Source: a virus. Taken from it: a stretch of DNA of 23,075 nucleotides. The stretch is from positions 1-23,075 of IMG/VR virus record IMGVR_UViG_3300046816_000057, one strand, 5' to 3'. The translations under genes and the position numbers were made by a program. The stretch's first letter is position 1; each line of letters opens with the position of its first letter. Below are positions 23,072-23,075 of the stretch, in pieces. A model generated the notes under the pieces. The model searched no databases. It saw only the letters and a list, made by a program, of their open reading frames with translations, and was not told the origin of the DNA.

Positions 23072-23075
23072 ATTT

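Larger units (their letters stand above)
22912..23075. other. Non-coding leader upstream of the late operon
   Basis: No gene seen in 164 bases. Contents from right to left: an AT-rich tract at the window edge, a 10-bp inverted repeat enclosing G-runs, then two short GC-rich hairpins. These are CCGGC(22958-22962)/GCCGG(22971-22975) and GGCCG(22927-22931)/CGGCC(22942-22946). The first gene starts at 22911 or 22896. The region is likely the 5' untranslated leader of the leftward transcript. Confidence 0.6.

Noticed and set aside
1-23075. tRNA genes, CRISPR arrays, insertion sequences, attachment sites
   Set aside because: I saw no cloverleaf with CCA-like arm, no regularly spaced repeats, no transposase and no integrase or direct repeats bounding the block.

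Overview
The window is one leftward (minus-strand) packaging, head and tail module of a podovirus-like tailed phage or prophage. The DNA is GC-rich and codons mostly end in G or C. Protein style and the mix of families suggest an alphaproteobacterial host, possibly Rhizobiales; this is inference, because no host gene, attachment site or integrase is present. Genes are packed almost without gaps, with many ATGA, TGATG, TAATG or GTGA stop/start overlaps, so translational coupling is likely throughout.

Reading in the direction of transcription (right to left): a 164-base non-coding leader (22912-23075) holds a long inverted repeat and a G-run cluster. Five small genes follow (22911 down to 20910). 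One encodes a Cys-rich putative metal-binding protein, and the 99-aa one carries the helical-hairpin signature of Acb2/Tad1 cyclic-nucleotide sponges (anti-CBASS/anti-Thoeris). Next come the small terminase, large terminase and a P22-type portal (20953-16945).

Between portal and scaffold lies an unusual coupled cassette (16934-11093) of five consecutive proteins, each starting with a Sec-type signal peptide: 134, 61, 393, 320 and 1037 aa. Several look like phage fibre or receptor-binding modules: a lectin-like fold, a right-handed beta-helix spike and small beta-rich domains. A 63-aa protein and an acidic scaffold follow, then an N4-gp56-type major capsid protein. Downstream is another signal-bearing beta-rich protein, a 128-aa beta-rich protein and two unknowns.

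The left part encodes the P22-like tail: a gp4-like head-tail adaptor, a gp10-like hub carrying an inserted FCCH-type domain, a 74-aa protein, and three putative DNA-ejection proteins. The first of these has no conventional start at its expected position and appears to begin at ATC behind a strong Shine-Dalgarno site. At the left edge two short open frames compete on opposite strands.

Most notable are the exported-protein cassette, whose mature parts all have even cysteine numbers, and the Acb2/Tad1-like protein beside the terminase. No lysis, integration, replication, tRNA, CRISPR or transposon feature was seen.
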